Shown here: piece by piece, positions 59,377 through 64,000 of the stretch | How the letters are laid out: each line of letters starts with the position of its first letter | Numbering within the stretch: the first letter of the stretch is position 1 | Source: Mesocentrotus franciscanus | Lineage: Eukaryota; Echinodermata; Echinoidea; Camarodonta; Strongylocentrotidae | NCBI GenBank assembly: GCA_037976565.1 | Contig: CP137675.1 | Location: forward strand, 6,104,272 to 6,168,271 | DNA: 64,000 nucleotides | Reading direction: 5' to 3' | Position numbers and translations under genes: made by a program | The notes under the pieces: generated by a model | The model's database searches: none | What the model was told of the DNA's origin: nothing | What the model saw: only the letters and a program-made list of their open reading frames with translations

Positions 59377-59411
<35 letters not shown>

Positions 59412-59430
59412 GAGAGAGAGAGAGAGAGAA
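59371..59430. repeat. (GA)n microsatellite
   Basis: AGAGAG runs with GGG and AAAT interruptions. Confidence 0.95.
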
Positions 59431-60758
59431 ACGTTCTGCTTGTCGGAGATTGTTAGGCATCGTACCTCTCTCCTTTTCACAGAATACTGGACCCCCGCCC
59501 CACGATCAAGATAACAGTATAAATATGCGCAAATCATATTAAAAGGAGATCACCTCTGCAATAAGAAAGATTAGATAGTGATTCCATTTTATTTTTACTT
59601 TGTAAGCCAACAATTTGGGCTGTCTGGGCTGATGACACAAAATAATTGTTGAACATAATATTTGAATGCTTCTTTTGCTTCTTTCGATGTGCTAGTTTTT
59701 CATTTTTAGTAATACAATAAGTGCACTGAACTGAAGCTATCGAAACACAAAGGCCCTATTTTGGTAGAGATGTGCACAATCTGCACCAGATTACAGAATC
59801 AGATAAAATACTATCTGTCACATAACTTTACCTAGATGTTTCAAAAGATTCCCTTTCTTGATATTGTATAACAAGTATTACTATCTATATCCCATAAAAT
59901 ATATGTATGTATCTTTTTGATTGGTCTATTATAGTGTACCAATATCCACGGGAACAAAAGTTGTCTTTGCAAAGTAAATATGTGTGTTAACTTTTATACG
60001 TACAAAACGAAGGAAATTAACATGATTCAGGATAAGACATGTTTCAACGCCCAAACAAATATACTAGGATTCGGAATATATTGATAAAAGAATTGATACA
60101 TAAGCATTCAATTTCGCAACATAACATGTCCGTTCACTAATGCACATAAATAGTCGCGAAAGCACTAAGATAAATGCATTGGTATCACAGGAGATGGGGA
60201 ATGCATGGGTTCATTTGATTGAAGTAGTCATAAAAATATTGTGCCATTGAAAAGGGGATCATGAAGGGTACACATTTGCACATTTATTGTTTTAGGAGAA
60301 TCCATGTGTTCATGTGGGCATTTTCCCCAAGGCTCCGTCGCATTACTGAACTCATAAAATTCTGCACAATATGTATACTTCAGTTCTCTTTCATGCACCT
60401 CCCTTCAACAATACCCCACCCTACCCAAAGTTTGCCCCCTCCCGAGGGATTGCCTAGAATTCCTGCGTAAGTAGGGGTAATCATTCCCCCAAAAGAGAGT
60501 GTGCGTTCGCTTTAGGAGTGGTCCCCGCGAGAGCACGCACAGGGATGCATTGTTACCTCCGCAATCCATTACGTGCTTCATACCGTACCATGCCTGGAAC
60601 ACGGCGAGGAGTCCATGCATTGCTGTGGTAATGATTGGATATTTGAGTTAGCTGCAGAAAGAGATTCGTTCTTCTTCGATTTTTCTGCATCTCGCAGAAT
60701 AGCGGAGAAGTTTACTCCACATTAATTGAGGCATCGAGTGGAAATACTTCTGAAAGAT

Positions 60759-60914
60759 TCAAGGGCTAATTCCATTGGAGGGATAACTACTCATGACTCT
60801 ATTTTGATAGATAGTGACTGATTTCTTCTCCGGTTTCGACGTTTCTCCATCAAATTCAGGTACTTCCGATTCGCAGCCATTCTCTTGATTTATTATCTTC
60901 TTTGGGAATAGCAT
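60759..60914 (-). CDS. Weak candidate terminal exon of an unknown gene
   Basis: A good acceptor (AAGTTTTATTCAG at 60927-60915, with a pyrimidine-rich stretch before it) is followed by 51 open codons starting MLFPKKIINQENGCESEVPE and ending SYPSNGISP, then TGA. The composition is hydrophilic and looks more coding than its surroundings. No family is recognised and no partner exon was found, so it may be chance. Confidence 0.2.
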   Translation of the reverse strand: MLFPKKIINQENGCESEVPEFDGETSKPEKKSVTIYQNRVMSSYPSNGISP

Positions 60915-63871
60915 CTGAATAAAACTTTTATTGGAGAGGTAGAGGTGGAAAAGCACAGCTATTGGGAGATCTTTTCCTGTATAACCAGGCGAGTGGTCGG
61001 AGATAGGTGCAACCTCCATAAGGACAGTAAGGTATAAAAGGTTTTTTGAATGTATCTATTTTGTAAACTGATATTTTGCTTGGATTTATGAGGAATTCAA
61101 TTTTAGCCTTAATGTTAAGGTTACAATTCCAGCTCTGAAAACTGTGCACAGGCTGAAAGTTATACATTTTTTATTACTGTAGCTAGCTCTCCGGTCCAGG
61201 CCAAGCAAGCAAGATGCCTTGTAATCATTATCTGTATGCAGTCGAGTTTGAAGAGATGAGGTAAGTTAATAGAAAAGTTTAGGAAATCCTTGGAGAAGCC
61301 ATGCAGGCATGGGTGAAGCATGGAGAGGTATGTAAAGAGTTGCATCGCAGTGTGAGAGAAGTAGACAAAGAATGTTTGTTTTGATTTTCACATGACAATG
61401 TGTTTTAACATGGCTTCTTTATCCATATATGTAAGCCATACCGAAACGTCGATGAAAGCTGGATGAGTGCAGGAAAACGCAACCAGAGCATTCTTCCGTT
61501 TCGTCTACATCAGGAGGCCTTGTGAATTGTTTGTTATCTAGATCCCATTCGGACGGGTCTCACTGCAGCCCTGCGTGCTCTCTTTTCGTGATTACTTTCA
61601 CAGACACGCTTCACGCTACCAATCTAAATGACACATTCTGCATGACAGTTTATATGAATCTCTATTAAAAGAAACCTTGGTATTGGTAAACCAATTTCCT
61701 ATTTGTGTTTATGTCGAGCTTTGTTTTTCCACTTGTGTCTTACAGCATGCAGCATATAGCCTCGGCCTACAACGATCGTTTTCTAAATGTGTTTGTTTGA
61801 AATAGTTTCATAACTATTTCTGTTTTTCCGATTTCAATTTATCTAAGTTTATTCACTTTTATAGTAAGAGCCTCCCCATAATCATTTAAAAAAATATTAT
61901 TTTTCTTTAGTTTATTTGATTTAGTATTATTTTCTTTGTCGGAGTTCTTTTCCAATTTTGCAGCATTTCAGACATAAAAATGCCCTCCGGTCCTGTGTAT
62001 TTTTTGTTTTTATTCGTTGGAACTGACGTTTTTCTCTGAATTGTGATTATAGGTATTCACTTGTGAAGGTGAGCATATGTTGTAGTATGTTTCAATTTGA
62101 AACCAGGTAAATTTTCATGATTATATTGACTAAAATGCAACTTATTTATTGCGACGCTGTCATCACTTATGGTTTCATGAAATACGCATTTTATTCTTTT
62201 CTCCATATTCTTTTCAATCACCACCTTTCAAAGAAAACTATGCAACATCTCGAAGCGATCTGATCTACAATGTCTTCCCTTTCTGAAGTTTCTCCATAAA
62301 AAAAGACTAGCCGGTGGTAGAATAATAGAATTCGTTTTCTGTTCATGTACTGTAATATGCTCACGTAATGCTTTATTGTGATAAAAACGAGTCCTTTTAT
62401 CCCAAAGGCAAGCTAAACTAAAGTCTAGATCTACCTCTCTTTCATCTCCAGCACAGGGGAGCCTTATGTGTATTTGTAAAAGAGGTTTTTGCCCCCTTCA
62501 CGCTATTCGTTCGGCAAACATACCGAGCCGAAGCCTTTACCAGGGAAGCCCGTCAAACATTTACGTTTTTGTAAAAGCAAATCAACAGTTGGATTGGGTC
62601 CCCCTGAACAAACAAGTTGTGTTAGAGGGATTAACAGAACTGGTGGAATCTCCTAAGCATACAAAAGATGGGGGCAGAGCTATACAAGGGATTCTGGGAG
62701 AAGGGGTACCAGTGTGCAATTTGGCTACCCGTCTATACCCTATTTATTTTTACCAATTCATGTGATAATCTTGAAGGTTGTGAAGTATTGTGCTGGATTT
62801 TCCAGTATAATGTGGTATATATAGTTAAATGAATCGTTAAGCTATGTATATAATATATTATGTAAACGTGAAGCAAGGACCAGTCTTTTAATGATAAACC
62901 AGTGCAATAGGGCTCAAGGAAAAAGTTCTAATTTCCCAAAGGATTCAACTTCTAAGTAAACATAATTGCACCCTCGAAAGTTAGACCTGTTATGTATGTA
63001 CGACAAAAAAACCACCCCACTAATCTCAATTGTAAAATCAGGAAAATGTAACAGACATCTCCTCCGTAAAATCATCGTCTTCTTTTATCTAGTACATGTA
63101 CTGTAGTTTCCATTGTAAAATCAAGCAGATCTGAGGACCCCGTAGGTCCATTATATTAGAGTGAGTTGTTTGCCTGTACTTGTGTACACCTGTTGGCAGG
63201 GGATGAGAGATATGCTGTTCGTTTGCAGTTGGAGCTAGATGAAGTAACCATTTGGGGACATCGAGCATCTTATGGAGGAGTTTCGAAGATGAGATTTCAT
63301 GAGGGGGTGGTCATGAGGTCAGGAAGCATTTGACGTTTGTTCATGGCACAGACCTTGTTTTTAACTCAGAACTATTCTGAAGATCTTCGTTTTTCCTTTT
63401 CGAAGTAAGATTTCATAGATGTCGCTCCACAGAGGCTGCATTATTATTGAACAGTTACTGTCTAGTTAAACCAGACCAGTTTCAGAAACATCTTTGAAGA
63501 ATCATAATATTAATTTGCAACAAAATTTCATTTTCTTTCAACTGTTTTCAGTTCTCGAAACGCGAAAGTCTCTTTCGTCTTTTGAAAATCTTTTTAACAG
63601 TCACCAAGTATACACAACAGACTTTAATATAACTATTCCGCTTGTTCAGTGTAACAAAATAAAACGTAATCAGCAACAATTGTTACATTATATATCAATA
63701 CACTGACCTATAAGAAATTTCTATTTCAGCTGCGTATGGAAATTCTGTCTTTAGAAAATGTACTCGCTGCTGTCAAGATGAGACGGAAAATGCTGATCTA
63801 AAATGTAGTAAGAGATTTTTGTGAATTTTTTAGTCAATAGAAAGTGGAAACGGGTATGGTGCAATGGCTAG

Positions 63872-64000
63872 TGTAGGGCCCCGTCTTTTATAGAGTTGCG
63901 ATTAATCGCAACTTATTTGCGATTGATATCAATCGTAAACATGTGCATAATAGATAGGAGACTGGAAACTTGCGATTGATTAGAGGACTTGCGATTGATT
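63872..64000. mobile_element. Left part of a palindromic DNA element, cut by the window end
   Basis: TAGGGCCCCGTCTTTTATAG is followed by AGTTGCGATTAATCGCAACT, a perfect palindrome, and then repeated GCGATTGAT words in both orientations (GCGATTGATATCAATCG). The GGGCCCCGT terminus and palindromic interior are typical of short non-autonomous DNA elements in marine invertebrates. The right end lies outside the window. Confidence 0.6.

Larger units (their letters stand above)
49052..64000. other. Upstream region without a supportable gene
   Basis: About 15 kb upstream of the ANKDD1-like start codon. It contains simple repeats, a minisatellite, SINE and MITE copies listed separately, and long AT-rich stretches (52660-55000, 56100-57500, 58100-59300, 59600-60400, 61100-63850) in which I see no exon with family support. 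A non-coding first exon and promoter of the gene may lie in its lower part. Confidence 0.6.

Noticed and set aside
60552..60624. Possible minus-strand exon with MHGLLAVFQAWYGMKHVMD between an ACCACAG acceptor and a GGAG|GTAACA donor
   Set aside because: Splice sites are plausible, but the segment is short and single, it lies beyond the stop of the weak candidate exon at 60759, and I know no matching protein.
62466..62765. 99-codon plus-strand frame starting MCICKRGFCPLHAIR
   Set aside because: It has somewhat gene-like composition but no recognisable family, no partner exon and no convincing splice frame. Left out as probable chance or an old transposon fragment.
1..64000. Bacterial-type systems, CRISPR arrays, operons or ribosomal RNA genes
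   Set aside because: No such signal. The tandem repeats are microsatellites or minisatellites without unique spacers, and gene structure is eukaryotic.

Overview
This is an AT-rich animal nuclear window, not a prokaryotic one. Coding sequence occurs as short exons with GT-AG borders, separated by introns of 0.4 to 8.6 kb. The introns are full of microsatellites, minisatellites, tRNA-derived SINE copies and short non-autonomous DNA transposons. The repeat style suggests a marine invertebrate deuterostome, most likely an echinoderm such as a sea urchin. That taxonomic call is inference and was not searched.

One gene explains nearly all the coding signal. It lies on the minus strand, from a start codon near 49029 down to about 8603, and I resolve 18 coding exons. 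They encode eleven ankyrin-type repeats followed by a C-terminal death domain, the layout of vertebrate ANKDD1A and ANKDD1B. The exon pattern is regular: most ankyrin repeats are single 99-nt exons with phase 0 on both sides. Between ankyrin repeats 4 and 5 lie four extra in-frame exons (42774-42932, 42195-42314, 38137-38274, 36624-36968). They add a 254-residue charged linker with an RRRSS phospho-site-like motif and a lysine/arginine cluster that looks like a nuclear localisation signal; I do not know it from vertebrate ANKDD1. Exon joins are consistent in phase through the whole model, with one exception.

The exception is the main anomaly. The exon for ankyrin repeat 7 (33874-33970) is 97 nt instead of 99. 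It has lost two bases inside a CT run, and this creates an immediate TAA. Both halves of the repeat are otherwise well preserved. The exon has phase 0 on each side, so skipping it would restore the frame. A (TTGA)n array begins about 35 bp away.

Layout by region: 1-8602 is downstream of the gene and holds a nested pair of DNA transposons (2237-3420). 8603-49051 is the gene, whose introns hold a 1.45-kb foldback element (10842-12290), two tandemly placed TTAA-flanked elements (14794-16070), a Penelope-like remnant with a hairpin array (22045-22262), a 0.74-kb TAG/TGG trinucleotide satellite, several minisatellites, and an inverted pair of TTAA-flanked elements bracketing the exon of ankyrin repeat 1. 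49052-64000 is upstream and has no gene I can support. It holds a polypurine tract close to the presumed promoter side, a TGCCCCTTTT minisatellite, further TTAA elements and SINEs, and two weak exon-like stretches near 60.6-60.9 kb. The window ends inside another transposon-like sequence.
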